From: CAZUHK01 sp964620345
Lineage (GTDB): Bacteria; Planctomycetota; Phycisphaerae; Phycisphaerales; Zrk34
Assembly: GCA_964620345.1 (NCBI GenBank)
Contig: CAZUHK010000033.1
Span: 1-19,778 of the forward strand
Direction: 5' to 3'
DNA: 19,778 bases
The notes under the pieces were generated by a model. It made no database searches, was not told where the DNA came from, and saw only the letters and a list, made by a program, of their open reading frames with translations. The position numbers and the translations under genes were made by a program. Every line of letters begins with the position of its first letter. The stretch's first letter is position 1. Below, one piece after another: positions 1 through 7,449 of the stretch.

Positions 1-1056
1 GCCCTGTTGCCGCAGTTTGGCGCCGGGGGCCAGCGCCGGCTGGGCGAAGCGGGGGTGCTGCTGGTCGGCTGCGGGGCGTTGGGTTGCGTGATCGCCGATC
101 AACTGGCGCGAGCGGGGGTGGGCCGGCTCACGCTGGTCGACCGCGATTTTGTGGAGAAGGCCAACCTGCACCGCCAGACGCTGTTCGACGATGCCGATGC
201 GGCCGAGGGCGCGCCCAAAGCCATCGCCGCGCAGCGCAAGCTCGGGCAGGCCAACTCCGCGGTGCAGATCGACGCGCGCGTCGCCGACTTCAATGCGGGC
301 AACGCCCGCTCGCTTGCCCGGGGCGCGGACGTGCTGGTCGACGGGACGGACAACTTCGAGACGCGCTACCTGCTGAACGACCTGGCCGTGGCCGAGGGCC
401 TGGCGTATGTGTACGGCGGCGTGGTGGGCACGCACGGCACGCAGTTCACCGTGCTGCCGCGCACCGCGTCGGGCGACAGCGCCTGGGAAGCCGCGGGCGT
501 CGATGGGCCTTGCCTAGCGTGCCTCTGGCCCCAGCCGCCGGTGCCGGGGACGATTGCCACGTGCGACACCGCGGGCGTGCTCGGCTCGGCCGTGGCGATG
601 GTCGCGAGCATGCAGGCGATCGAAGCGCTCAAAGCGCTGCTTGGCCGATGGGATGCGTTCGATGGCACGCTGCGCGACATCGAGGCCTGGTCGGGCACGG
701 TGCGGCGGATCGATGCTCGCCCGCTGCGTGATGCGCAATGCCCTTGCTGCGGCGAGCGGCGATTCGATTACCTCGATGGCTCGGCCGGCTCGCGCACCAC
801 ATCGCTGTGCGGTCGCAACGCCGTGCAGGTGATGCCCAGCGGCTCGGCCGGCCGGATCGATCTGGCGCCCATCGCCGCGCGCCTCGCGCCGCACGGCACG
901 GTGCATCATCGCAACGCCTACACGCTGCGCTGCGAATTGGAATTCGCCGGCACGCCGCACCAGATCACGCTGTTCCACGACGGCCGGGCGATCATCCAGG
1001 GCACGGGCGAGCCGACCGTTGCCCGCACGATCTACAGCCGCTACATCGGGCTGTGA
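1..1056 (+). CDS. ThiF/MoeB/HesA-family adenylyltransferase (5' partial)
   Basis: E1-like enzyme that adenylates the C-terminus of a small sulfur-carrier or ubiquitin-like protein, as in molybdopterin or thiamine synthesis. The reading frame is open to the first base of the window, and the first codons (ALLPQFGAGGQRRL) match the middle of the usual MoeB N-terminal motif, so the real start lies upstream; the TTG at 7 is not a credible start. Visible motifs are the nucleotide-binding GCGALG (bases 67-84), an acidic DRDFVEKANLHRQ segment, DGTDNFETRYLLND, and TCDTAGVLG, which carries the Cys typical of the family. Two CxxC pairs (in PCLACLW and CPCCGE) should bind zinc. About 90 residues follow the second pair, beginning near SLCGRNAVQV; I do not recognise this extension as a rhodanese domain. 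No partner carrier-protein gene is visible in the window, so MoeB, ThiF and HesA cannot be told apart. Confidence 0.9.
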   Translation, partial: ALLPQFGAGGQRRLGEAGVLLVGCGALGCVIADQLARAGVGRLTLVDRDFVEKANLHRQTLFDDADAAEGAPKAIAAQRKLGQANSAVQIDARVADFNAGNARSLARGADVLVDGTDNFETRYLLNDLAVAEGLAYVYGGVVGTHGTQFTVLPRTASGDSAWEAAGVDGPCLACLWPQPPVPGTIATCDTAGVLGSAVAMVASMQAIEALKALLGRWDAFDGTLRDIEAWSGTVRRIDARPLRDAQCPCCGERRFDYLDGSAGSRTTSLCGRNAVQVMPSGSAGRIDLAPIAARLAPHGTVHHRNAYTLRCELEFAGTPHQITLFHDGRAIIQGTGEPTVARTIYSRYIGL

Positions 1057-1117
1057 CGGGCTTGACGCCGACCGGCCGGCCCGCGATAACGCTTCGCCTG
1101 CCCCAAAGGAACATGCC

Positions 1118-1765
1118 ATGATTGATCCCGGCGATGTGATTCTCTTCCAGGGCGACTCGATCACCGACTGCGGCCGCGCTCGCGAAGATACCGCGGCCAA
1201 CTCGATGCACGCCATGGGTGCCGGCTATGCCCAGCGCCTCGCGGGGCGGATGCTCAGCGAACGGCCCGGCGACGAGCTGCAGTTTTACAACCGGGGCATC
1301 GGCGGCAACCGCGTGGTCGACCTGTACGCCCGCTGGAAGATCGACGCGCTCAACCTCTCGCCCGACCTGCTGAGCATCCACATCGGCATCAACGATACCT
1401 GGCACGAGTTCGGCTCGCGCAACGGCGTCGAGGTCGGCCGGTACGAGATGATCTACCGGGAGCTGCTCAAGTGGACGCGGCAGGTGCTGCCCGAGGTGAA
1501 GCTGGTGCTCTGCGAGCCGTTCTACACGATGTGCGGCGCGGTGACCGAGGCGTGGGTGCCGGAGATCAAGGCGCGGCAAGAGGTGGTGCGGCGTCTGGCG
1601 GCGGAGTTTCACGCGGCGTTCGTGCCGTGGCAGCAGACGTTCGACGCCGCGTGCGAGCAGGCCCCGCCGGCCTACTGGGCGCTCGACGGCGTGCACCCTA
1701 CGCCCGCCGGCCACCACCGCATGGCACAGACGTGGTACGACACGGTCGTCAATCACTCGGGGTAA
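1118..1765 (+). CDS. SGNH/GDSL-family hydrolase, Axe2-like acetylesterase
   Basis: A 215-residue predicted esterase. All SGNH blocks are present: GDSITDCGR (nucleophile Ser14), NRGIGGN (block II Gly), HIGINDTW (block III Asn92) and DGVHPTPAGHH (Asp190/His193). The GDSITDCGRAR opening resembles Geobacillus Axe2-type xylan/carbohydrate acetylesterases, so removal of acetyl groups from sugars is the likeliest activity, though the substrate is not proven. There is no signal peptide, so it should act in the cytoplasm. The start is ATG 1118, preceded by AAAGGA at 1105-1110 with a 7-base spacer; upstream in-frame codons would overlap the previous gene and add residues without family similarity. It lies 61 bases after the ThiF-like gene and could be co-transcribed. 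Its stop codon lies inside the 3' end of the convergent nnrE. Confidence 0.9.
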   Translation: MIDPGDVILFQGDSITDCGRAREDTAANSMHAMGAGYAQRLAGRMLSERPGDELQFYNRGIGGNRVVDLYARWKIDALNLSPDLLSIHIGINDTWHEFGSRNGVEVGRYEMIYRELLKWTRQVLPEVKLVLCEPFYTMCGAVTEAWVPEIKARQEVVRRLAAEFHAAFVPWQQTFDAACEQAPPAYWALDGVHPTPAGHHRMAQTWYDTVVNHSG

Positions 1766-2433
1766 CGCTGGTTCAGATCGTCCGGCACGCCGATGTCGGC
1801 CACGTACACAGCGCCGACGAACTGCGCCGCGCTGTCGGTATCGAAGCCGGGCTTGCGGGCGACGAACGTCACCGTACGCGCCGCCTTGACCGCGATGCCC
1901 AGCGGCACGCCCTTGTCGCAGTCCAGGCCCGAGGGATTGTCCACCGCCAGCACGTCGGCGGGTTGATCGTTGAGCCAGGCGATCATATCGCGCTGCGGCG
2001 ATCGAACTTCACTGCTCAGCCCCGTGCCCAGCAGGGCGTCGATGACCAGGTCGGCCGGGTCGAGGTTGCCGACGGTCTGCATCGGCGCGTCGGCCGCCTG
2101 GGTGATCGTGAGGCCGAGGTTGCGGCAGATGGCCAGGTTCGCGCCCGCGTCGCCGGTGTACTTCGTCGGCGGTGTGAGCAGGACGATGTGCACCGCCACG
2201 CCGCGCAGGTGCAGGTGCCGCGCCGCGGCCAGGCCGTCGCCGCCGTTGTTGCCCCCGCCGCAGAGGATGAGCACATGCCGCTTCGCCGCGTCGGCGCCGA
2301 GCATAGCCATCGCGTGGTCGGCCACCTGCCGCGCGGCGTTTTCCATCAGCGCGATGCTGGGCACGCCAAGCTTGTCCACCGCGAGCGTGTCGATCCTTCG
2401 GGCCTGTTCCCGGCTGAGTGTGCGTGGGGTCAT
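1753..2433 (-). CDS. nnrE: NAD(P)H-hydrate epimerase (YjeF_N domain)
   Basis: Epimerises R-NAD(P)HX to the S form so that the damaged hydrated cofactor can be repaired. The 226-residue product is one YjeF N-terminal domain. It has an N-terminal helix region (SREQARRIDTLAV, ALMENAA), the signature GGGNNGGDG at residues 59-67, DALLGTG near 132-138, and LAVDNPSGLDCDKG around 163-175 containing the catalytic-type Asp. The C-terminal ADP-dependent dehydratase domain (NnrD) found fused in many bacteria is absent and must be encoded elsewhere. The start is ATG 2433, which shares an ATGA overlap with the gmk stop codon, suggesting translational coupling. Longer upstream in-frame ORFs lie within gmk and are not supported. 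The 3' end overlaps the convergent esterase gene by 13 bases. Confidence 0.94.
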   Translation of the reverse strand: MTPRTLSREQARRIDTLAVDKLGVPSIALMENAARQVADHAMAMLGADAAKRHVLILCGGGNNGGDGLAAARHLHLRGVAVHIVLLTPPTKYTGDAGANLAICRNLGLTITQAADAPMQTVGNLDPADLVIDALLGTGLSSEVRSPQRDMIAWLNDQPADVLAVDNPSGLDCDKGVPLGIAVKAARTVTFVARKPGFDTDSAAQFVGAVYVADIGVPDDLNQRYPE

Positions 2434-3005
2434 GGGTTCATGCGTCGCCGGATGAAGTCCAGCGTCTTTTCGATCGCGGCTTCGAGGTCGTCGTTCACGA
2501 TGAACGCATCGTAGGCGCCGCACGCTTTGGCCCGCTCGATCTCGCGCTTGTGCTGGCCGAAGCGGCGTTGGATGGTCGGCTCGTCGTCCCGGCCGCGGGC
2601 GCGCAGGCGTTGCAGCAGCGTGTCCATCGTCGGCGGGAGGATGAATATCATCAGCGCTTCGGCGTGGTTCTGCCGGACCTGAATCGCGCCCTCGACGTCG
2701 ATTTCCAGCACCACGATCCGGCCGGCGTCGATGTGCTGGTCGACCGGGCGGCGCGGCGTGCCGTAGCGGTTGCCGAAGACCTCGGCCCATTCCAACAGCG
2801 CATCGTTCGCCAGCGCCTGGTCGAAGCGTTCATCGCTCACGAAGTAGTAATCGACCGCCTCGCGGTCGTTGGGCGATCGGGGTCGTGTGGTCATCGAGAC
2901 GCTGAACACCGCGTCGAGGCGCTGCTCGATCGCGCGGGCGATCGTGCTCTTGCCCACGCCCGAGGGCCCGGAGATCACCACCAGCAGGCCGCGCCCGTCG
3001 CTCAT
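2430..3005 (-). CDS. gmk: Guanylate kinase
   Basis: Phosphorylates GMP (and dGMP) to the diphosphate with ATP; cytoplasmic and essential for nucleotide supply. The 191-residue product has the usual length. It carries the P-loop GPSGVGKST (13-21), the GMP-binding MTTRPRSPND segment (38-47), VDYYFVS, the EWAEVFGNRYGTPRRPV segment (72-88) and EIDVEGAIQVR (101-111), followed by the C-terminal lid and helices. The start ATG 3005 overlaps the pyrB stop as ATGA, and its own stop overlaps the nnrE start as ATGA. Translation of the three genes is therefore probably coupled. Placing gmk after pyrB puts purine and pyrimidine functions in one transcript. Confidence 0.97.
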   Translation of the reverse strand: MSDGRGLLVVISGPSGVGKSTIARAIEQRLDAVFSVSMTTRPRSPNDREAVDYYFVSDERFDQALANDALLEWAEVFGNRYGTPRRPVDQHIDAGRIVVLEIDVEGAIQVRQNHAEALMIFILPPTMDTLLQRLRARGRDDEPTIQRRFGQHKREIERAKACGAYDAFIVNDDLEAAIEKTLDFIRRRMNP

Positions 3006-3994
3006 GCCTTGGCCGTCGCTTGGGGTTGGGGCGTGTCTTGGCTGAAGCGGGCGCTGTGAACCAGGAACAGCGCGGCCATGCGCACCGCCAGGCCGTTGGA
3101 CACCTGCGCGAGGATCGCCGAGCGCGGTCCGTCGGCCACGGCCGATTCGATCTCCAGGCCGCGGTTGATCGGGCCCGGGTGCATGACCAGCACGTCATTG
3201 CGCATGCGTGCCAGCCGCTCGCTGTTCAGGCCGTAGAGACTGGTGTACTCGCGCGTGGAGGGGAAGGCGGGGCTGGTGAGTCGCTCGAACTGCACACGGA
3301 GCATGTTGATCGCGTGAACCTCACCGAGCACCTCGTCCAGGTCGGTGTGCAGGACGCAGCCCATCTGGGCGAAGCCGCCGGGCAGCAGCGTGGGCGGGCC
3401 GACCAGGTGAACCGTCGCGCCCAGCTTGGTCAGGCCGTGTACGTTGGAACGGGCGACGCGGCTGTGGGCGATGTCGCCGACGATCGCGACGTGCAGGCCG
3501 GTGAAGTCGAAGTCGCGGCGACGAAGCCGCTGGCCCATGGTGTAGATGTCGAGCAGTCCCTGGGTGGGGTGTTCGTGCTGGCCGTCGCCGGCGTTGATGA
3601 CCGAGCAGTCAACCGCCTGGGCCAGGTGCCGCGCCGCGCCCGAACGCTGATGGCGGGCGACGATGATGTCCACGCCCATCGCTTCGATGTTCCGCGCGGT
3701 ATCGACCAGCGTCTCGCCCTTGGAAAGCGAGGAGCCGGCGGCGCTGAAGTCCAGCGTGTCGGCGCTGAGGCGACTTGCCGCGAGGTAGAAGCTGCTCTTG
3801 GTGCGGGTGGACGGCTCGAAGAACAGGTTGACCACGACCTTGCCGCGCAGGGCCGGAACCTTCTTCACACTGCGGGTCGAAACGCTCTCGAAGCCCTCGG
3901 CCGTCTTGAGCAGGAAACGCAGATCGTCGGCGCTTAAGTCTTCGAGCGCCAGCAAATGCTTGTGCGGCCAGGTGTAGTCGGCGGGAGTGTTCAC
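3002..3994 (-). CDS. pyrB: Aspartate carbamoyltransferase catalytic subunit
   Basis: Joins carbamoyl phosphate and aspartate to form carbamoyl aspartate, the committed step of pyrimidine synthesis. The 330-residue product has the carbamoyl-phosphate site FEPSTRTKSSF (59-69), GDGQHEHPTQGLLD (137-149), VGDIAHSRVARSN and the aspartate-side MHPGPINRG (271-279). Ornithine carbamoyltransferase is excluded by the HEHPTQ and HPGPINRG forms. The start is GTG 3994; an AAGGA-type Shine-Dalgarno overlaps the TAA stop of pyrR (TAAGGA, 4012-4007 on the minus strand), about 12 bases from the start. It lies 15 bases after pyrR, the classical pairing. No regulatory subunit gene (pyrI) is present here, and no dihydroorotase gene follows; gmk does instead. 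Confidence 0.97.
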   Translation of the reverse strand: MNTPADYTWPHKHLLALEDLSADDLRFLLKTAEGFESVSTRSVKKVPALRGKVVVNLFFEPSTRTKSSFYLAASRLSADTLDFSAAGSSLSKGETLVDTARNIEAMGVDIIVARHQRSGAARHLAQAVDCSVINAGDGQHEHPTQGLLDIYTMGQRLRRRDFDFTGLHVAIVGDIAHSRVARSNVHGLTKLGATVHLVGPPTLLPGGFAQMGCVLHTDLDEVLGEVHAINMLRVQFERLTSPAFPSTREYTSLYGLNSERLARMRNDVLVMHPGPINRGLEIESAVADGPRSAILAQVSNGLAVRMAALFLVHSARFSQDTPQPQATAKA

Positions 3995-4009
3995 GGCCGG
4001 CGGCGTTCC

Positions 4010-4573
4010 TTACGCATTGATCGCTTCATCGTGACCGAGCAGGACGATGCGGTCGTCTTCGTCGGTCGGCTTGAGGTGGACGCGGACGTGCTGGCCGGGG
4101 TCGGCGTCGACGGTGAGGGCGGCGACGTCGGCGGCGATGGGCAGCTCGCGCCCGCCGCGGTCGGCCAGCACGGCCAGCAGGATTCGCCGGGGCCGGCCGA
4201 AGTCCAGCAGCGACTGAATCGCCGCGCGCACGCTGCGGCCGGTCATCAGCACATCGTCGACCAGCACCACCTCGCAGCCGTCGGGGTCGAAGTCGATCTC
4301 GGTGGTGCGCACCACCGGCTGGGGGCCGACCTCCGACAGATCATCGCGGTAGAGCGTGATGTCGACCGATCCCAGATGATCGGGCTTCATGCGTGCGGCC
4401 AGCCGGCGGGCGAGCACGTCGCCGCGCCGACGGATGCCGACCAGCGCCCACGGGCCGTCGGTCGAGCGCGTCGCGTCGATCCGCTCGGCCAGGTCGTCGA
4501 GCATCGCCGCGACCCTTTTGCTGTCGGCCAACACCTGCATGGGGGCATCATATCGCTGGGCCGCGGCGCTCAC
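4010..4573 (-). CDS. pyrR: PyrR: pyrimidine operon regulator / uracil phosphoribosyltransferase
   Basis: A member of the type I phosphoribosyltransferase fold. In Bacillus and relatives PyrR binds pyr mRNA to attenuate transcription and also makes UMP from uracil and PRPP. Visible features are LVGIRRRGDVLARRLA, DITLYRDDLSEVG, the PRPP-binding VVLVDDVLMTGRSV loop and DRGGRELPI, all typical of PyrR. Two starts are possible: GTG 4573 (187 residues) and ATG 4540 (176 residues). The shorter one aligns better with the Bacillus N-terminus, but neither has a strong Shine-Dalgarno; the longer is given here. It lies directly upstream of pyrB, its usual target. The preceding gene ends 19 bases away, so no leader long enough for a Bacillus-style attenuator is seen. 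RNA-binding regulation is therefore unproven in this organism. Confidence 0.94.
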   Translation of the reverse strand: MSAAAQRYDAPMQVLADSKRVAAMLDDLAERIDATRSTDGPWALVGIRRRGDVLARRLAARMKPDHLGSVDITLYRDDLSEVGPQPVVRTTEIDFDPDGCEVVLVDDVLMTGRSVRAAIQSLLDFGRPRRILLAVLADRGGRELPIAADVAALTVDADPGQHVRVHLKPTDEDDRIVLLGHDEAINA

Positions 4574-4592
4574 CAGCGCCGCGGCCGGCCGC

Positions 4593-5705
4593 TCACTGCC
4601 CGGCGAGCTGGCTGTCGGCGACCAGGCGGATCGGCAGCGTCGCCTCGTCCACGCTGCGGCCGACCTCGTCGGTGATCGTCACCTTCAGCAGGTACTTGCC
4701 CACGGTGAGCCGGTCGGACAGGCGGATGACCTGCACGACGAAGAAGTCGCGGCGAATGTTGTGCGATTCATCGGTGATCGTCGCCGGCCGCTGCCGCCAG
4801 ACGGGCAGACCGTCGGCCTCGTTGAAAAGCACGATCTCCTGCGTCAGCCGCACGCGGTGCTTGCGATCGTCGGTTGTCTCGGTGCGGAAATGGTCCAGCT
4901 CGGCGTACACGATCACCGGCGTGTTGCGGCCGGCGAGGAAGGTGTCGCCCTTGAACGCATCGTACACCCCAAAGCCGTTGACCTTGCTGCACAGCTTGAG
5001 GTTGCGGATGCTCAACGGCTGCTCGCCGGCGACCTGGTCGGCTAATTCGTGCGCCGCTTCGATCATCGCGCGGCGGTCGGCCTCAGCGCCGTCGCCGGTG
5101 CCGCGGGCGATCTGGCTGAACGTCCGCTGATAGGCCAGCACGATCCGCCGCTGATCCGGGGCGAGCGTGCCCAGGTCGGCTTCGGTCAGCTCCTGCGTCG
5201 GGTCGATCGCGCCCAGCGCCGCGCGCGCCAGCCAGGGCCGCAGCGACTCGTCATTGGCCGATGCCGCCAGGCGCTGATCGAGCTGAGCGACCAGCTCGGC
5301 CTGCGTGAGCGTGCGCGGCGGGGCGGGGGGCGGATCGCGGCGCGGTTCGGGCCGGGCGGGGGCCTGGTGCGGCGTCGGCTCGGGCGGTGCGGCCGGACGG
5401 GGCGGCTGAGCCGTCTCGACCGGCCGGCGAGGGTTGGCGGCGATGGCCATCGGCGCCTGGTCCTCGTCCTGCGACGTCGAGTTGCCGGTCAGCCATTGCA
5501 CCTGGTTGGACGCCGCCGATGCCTCCGACTCGTCCGCGGCGTAGTCGTCGGTGAACTGCTGCGTCCGCGCGGCGATGTCGTCGGCGGGGTCCTGCCGGGC
5601 TTGATCGGTCTTGCTCGATTCGGTGCATGCGCCGGCGAACAGCGCTGCCAGCAGCGCCGGCAGGGTCACAAGCGATCGGTTGCAACGGGAAACGGGGGTC
5701 GCCAT
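4593..5705 (-). CDS. Predicted lipoprotein with Pro-rich linker, unknown function
   Basis: A 370-residue exported protein that I cannot assign to a function. The N-terminus has positive charge and a hydrophobic stretch ending LFAGAC, a non-canonical lipobox that would make Cys27 the lipidated residue; simple signal peptidase cleavage is the alternative. An acidic, Gln/Ser/Ala-rich segment follows, then a strongly Pro-rich linker at about residues 90-135, a helical middle part, and a C-terminal globular region (about 230-365). That region begins LKLCSKVNGFGVYDAF and is rich in beta-strand patterns (PVIVYAELDHF, HRVRLTQEIVLF, DFFVVQVIRLS, GKYLLKVTITDE). I associate this C-terminal region with conserved planctomycete proteins of unknown role, from memory rather than a search. 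ATG 5705 is chosen because GGAGG sits 5 bases upstream; the ATG five codons earlier would place that ribosome site inside the gene. Confidence 0.85.
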   Translation of the reverse strand: MATPVSRCNRSLVTLPALLAALFAGACTESSKTDQARQDPADDIAARTQQFTDDYAADESEASAASNQVQWLTGNSTSQDEDQAPMAIAANPRRPVETAQPPRPAAPPEPTPHQAPARPEPRRDPPPAPPRTLTQAELVAQLDQRLAASANDESLRPWLARAALGAIDPTQELTEADLGTLAPDQRRIVLAYQRTFSQIARGTGDGAEADRRAMIEAAHELADQVAGEQPLSIRNLKLCSKVNGFGVYDAFKGDTFLAGRNTPVIVYAELDHFRTETTDDRKHRVRLTQEIVLFNEADGLPVWRQRPATITDESHNIRRDFFVVQVIRLSDRLTVGKYLLKVTITDEVGRSVDEATLPIRLVADSQLAGQ

Positions 5706-5710
5706 GGATG

Positions 5711-5715
5711 CCTCC
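5711..5715 (-). promoter_or_regulatory. Strong Shine-Dalgarno deciding the lipoprotein start
   Basis: On the minus strand this reads GGAGG, 5 bases before ATG 5705, and it decides between two in-frame ATGs. The 72-base gap between holA and this gene (5706-5777) also contains TACACT (minus strand, 5771-5766), a possible -10 element with no convincing -35 at normal spacing. A promoter here is possible but weakly supported. Confidence 0.6.
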
Positions 5716-5777
5716 TGCATCGTGGGTTCGCGTCCTTGCGAGCGGCGGCTTGCGGATCGGCACTTAGTGTACCGCAG

Positions 5778-6794
5778 TCAGCCGCGCAGCAAAACGCAAA
5801 TCTGCTCGACGCCGCGGCGGGCGTCGCCGAAGCTGGACTTGCTGCGCCGATCGAACGCGACGGCCCGGTCGGCCAGGCGCGTCGCCCGCGCCACGCCCAG
5901 GCGTCGCGCCGCGGCGATGAACGGGCGCTGTCGGCTCTGCGACCAGATCTTCAGGGCCTTGCACACCTCGAAATCGCTGCGCCGCGCCGCGAGCATCTGC
6001 GCCGCGTGCGCCAGCTTCATCGTCAGATCGCTCGCTGCGCGCATCACCGGCACCGGGCTTACGCGGGCCAGCTCGATCAGCTCGTAAATCTCCTCCAGCC
6101 CATCGCGCGGCGATTCCGACAGCATCGCGTCCTGCACGCGCGGCCACATCTCATCATCGTCGCTGGCCCGGCCGACGATCGCCGCGACGACCTGGGCGTC
6201 GGCCGTCTGACCCGAGGGCACCGCGGCGCTGAGCTTGGCCAGCTCGCCGTCGAGCCGGCCAAGGTCCGCGCCGATGCGCTGCACGAGCAACGCCGCCGCG
6301 GCTTTGTCGAGCGCGAAGCCGTGCTCGTCCTTCGCCCGGCCGACCACCCACGACCGGGCCTGCGCCGGCGTCGGGTCGGCGCAATGATGAAGCAGGCCCA
6401 CCTTCTTGATCGCCTTGTCCAGCTTGCCCGTGTACCACTTGGTCGCTCGGAACAGCAGCGTCGCGGTCGGCTCGGGCTTCGCCGCGTACCGCTCCATCTC
6501 CGGCCGGTAACGCTTGACGAACTCCTCGGCCTCGTCCACCACCACGATCTTGTGCTGCATCATCAGCCCCACGCTGCGCAGCTCGTCGAGCACCTCGGCC
6601 AGGTCGGCCTTCTTGCCGTCGAAGTTCAGCGTCTCGACCTCCGCATCGACCGTGTCGGCCACCTTGTCACGCAATCGCCGCGTGTAGTCGGTCATCAAAA
6701 ACGGCTCGTCACCCACGAGCGCCACGATCCGCTCGTCACCCGTGTACGGCGGCGGGCCGGAGGATCTCTTCACCTTGCTGCCGCGCTTGGCCAT
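5778..6794 (-). CDS. holA: DNA polymerase III subunit delta
   Basis: The delta subunit of the clamp loader, which opens the beta sliding clamp. At 338 residues it has the normal family length. The N-terminal part shows the AAA+-like start IVALVGDEPFLMTDY, followed by LRSVGLMMQHKIVVVDEAEEFV and a TLLFRATKWYTGKLDKAIKK strand-helix pattern. The centre contains the family's LLVQRIGADLGRLDGELAKL helix segment, followed by a helical C-terminal collar domain (AFDRRSKSSFGDARRGVEQI). A basic, low-complexity N-terminus (KRGSKVKRSSGPPP) precedes the domain. ATG 6794 lies 3 bases after the ispF stop, and GAGAAG within the end of ispF may act as its ribosome site. The assignment is by fold pattern and is more divergent than the other housekeeping genes here. 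Confidence 0.87.
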   Translation of the reverse strand: MAKRGSKVKRSSGPPPYTGDERIVALVGDEPFLMTDYTRRLRDKVADTVDAEVETLNFDGKKADLAEVLDELRSVGLMMQHKIVVVDEAEEFVKRYRPEMERYAAKPEPTATLLFRATKWYTGKLDKAIKKVGLLHHCADPTPAQARSWVVGRAKDEHGFALDKAAAALLVQRIGADLGRLDGELAKLSAAVPSGQTADAQVVAAIVGRASDDDEMWPRVQDAMLSESPRDGLEEIYELIELARVSPVPVMRAASDLTMKLAHAAQMLAARRSDFEVCKALKIWSQSRQRPFIAAARRLGVARATRLADRAVAFDRRSKSSFGDARRGVEQICVLLRG

Positions 6795-6797
6795 GAG

Positions 6798-7292
6798 CTA
6801 CTTCTCTTCGACGGTGAGCAAGACCACCACGTGGCACGCGATCGCGCGGCCTTCGCCGATGGCGTCGACGCTTTCGTGGGTCTTGCCCTTGACGTTGACC
6901 TGCGATTCCTCGCAGCCCAGCAGGTAGGCCAGGTGGTGGCGGATGGCCGGCTTGTGCGGGCCGATCTTCGGTTCCTGCGCGATCACGGTCACGTCGAGGT
7001 TGCCGATCACGTAGCCGTGGGTCCGCATGATGCGGTCGGCCTCGGCAACGAACACGCGCGAGTCGGCGCCCTGCCACTTCGGATCGTTGTCGGGAAACAG
7101 TTGGCCGATGTCCGGCTCGCAAAGGGCGCCGAGGATCGCGTCGGTCACCGCGTGATAAACCACATCGCCATCGCTGTGGCCGGCCGCGCCCTTGGGGTGG
7201 TCGATCTTCACGCCGCCGATCACCATGTCCCGGCCCGCTTCAAGGCGGTGCAGGTCGAAGCCGTGGCCGATGCGTTGGGGCGGGTTCATCAT
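6798..7292 (-). CDS. ispF: 2-C-methyl-D-erythritol 2,4-cyclodiphosphate synthase
   Basis: Cyclises CDP-methylerythritol phosphate to MEcPP in the non-mevalonate isoprenoid pathway; a homotrimeric zinc enzyme. The motifs RIGHGFDLHRL (metal ligands Asp13 and His15), GHSDGDVVYHA (third ligand His47) and VKGKTHESVDAIGEGRAI match the family, and the 34-residue spacing from Asp13 to His47 equals that of the E. coli ligands. The family normally begins just before RIGHG. ATG 7292 is preferred (164 residues); ATG 7289 and ATG 7316 are also in frame, and none has a strong Shine-Dalgarno. It heads the minus-strand cluster and is probably co-transcribed with holA. IspD, often adjacent or fused to IspF, is absent here. 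Confidence 0.96.
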   Translation of the reverse strand: MMNPPQRIGHGFDLHRLEAGRDMVIGGVKIDHPKGAAGHSDGDVVYHAVTDAILGALCEPDIGQLFPDNDPKWQGADSRVFVAEADRIMRTHGYVIGNLDVTVIAQEPKIGPHKPAIRHHLAYLLGCEESQVNVKGKTHESVDAIGEGRAIACHVVVLLTVEEK

Positions 7293-7449
7293 GAATTGCC
7301 TGCGATCCGGGGCCATGCCTCTGATGCCGCTACCACGCCCACTGCCTGATTGGCCGGTAGTGCGGCGCGTCGCCCAACCAGTTTACCCCGGATTATTGAT
7401 CGGCGTTGTCAGGTCTGTGGTGAATCTTTTGGGTTAGACTACGTGCCCG
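7293..7449. promoter_or_regulatory. Divergent intergenic region, ispF / TIR-TPR gene
   Basis: This gap should hold promoters for both directions. Weak elements are visible: on the minus strand TAAACT (7385-7380) and AATAAT (near 7391-7396) resemble -10 boxes, and on the plus strand TTGTCA (7406-7411) resembles a -35 box but its nearest -10-like TAGACT (7435-7440) is 23 bases away. None forms a standard pair, so the exact promoters are undetermined. No palindromic operator was noticed. Confidence 0.4.

Noticed and set aside
2434..2790. Longer version of nnrE starting at 2790
   Set aside because: The added residues lie wholly within gmk in another frame and are Arg/Pro/Ala-rich without family similarity; ATG 2433 gives the normal NnrE N-terminus and an ATGA overlap.
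7406..7440. TTGTCA and TAGACT as a sigma-70 promoter for the TIR-TPR gene
   Set aside because: The spacing is 23 bases, well outside the usual 16-18, so no promoter is called.
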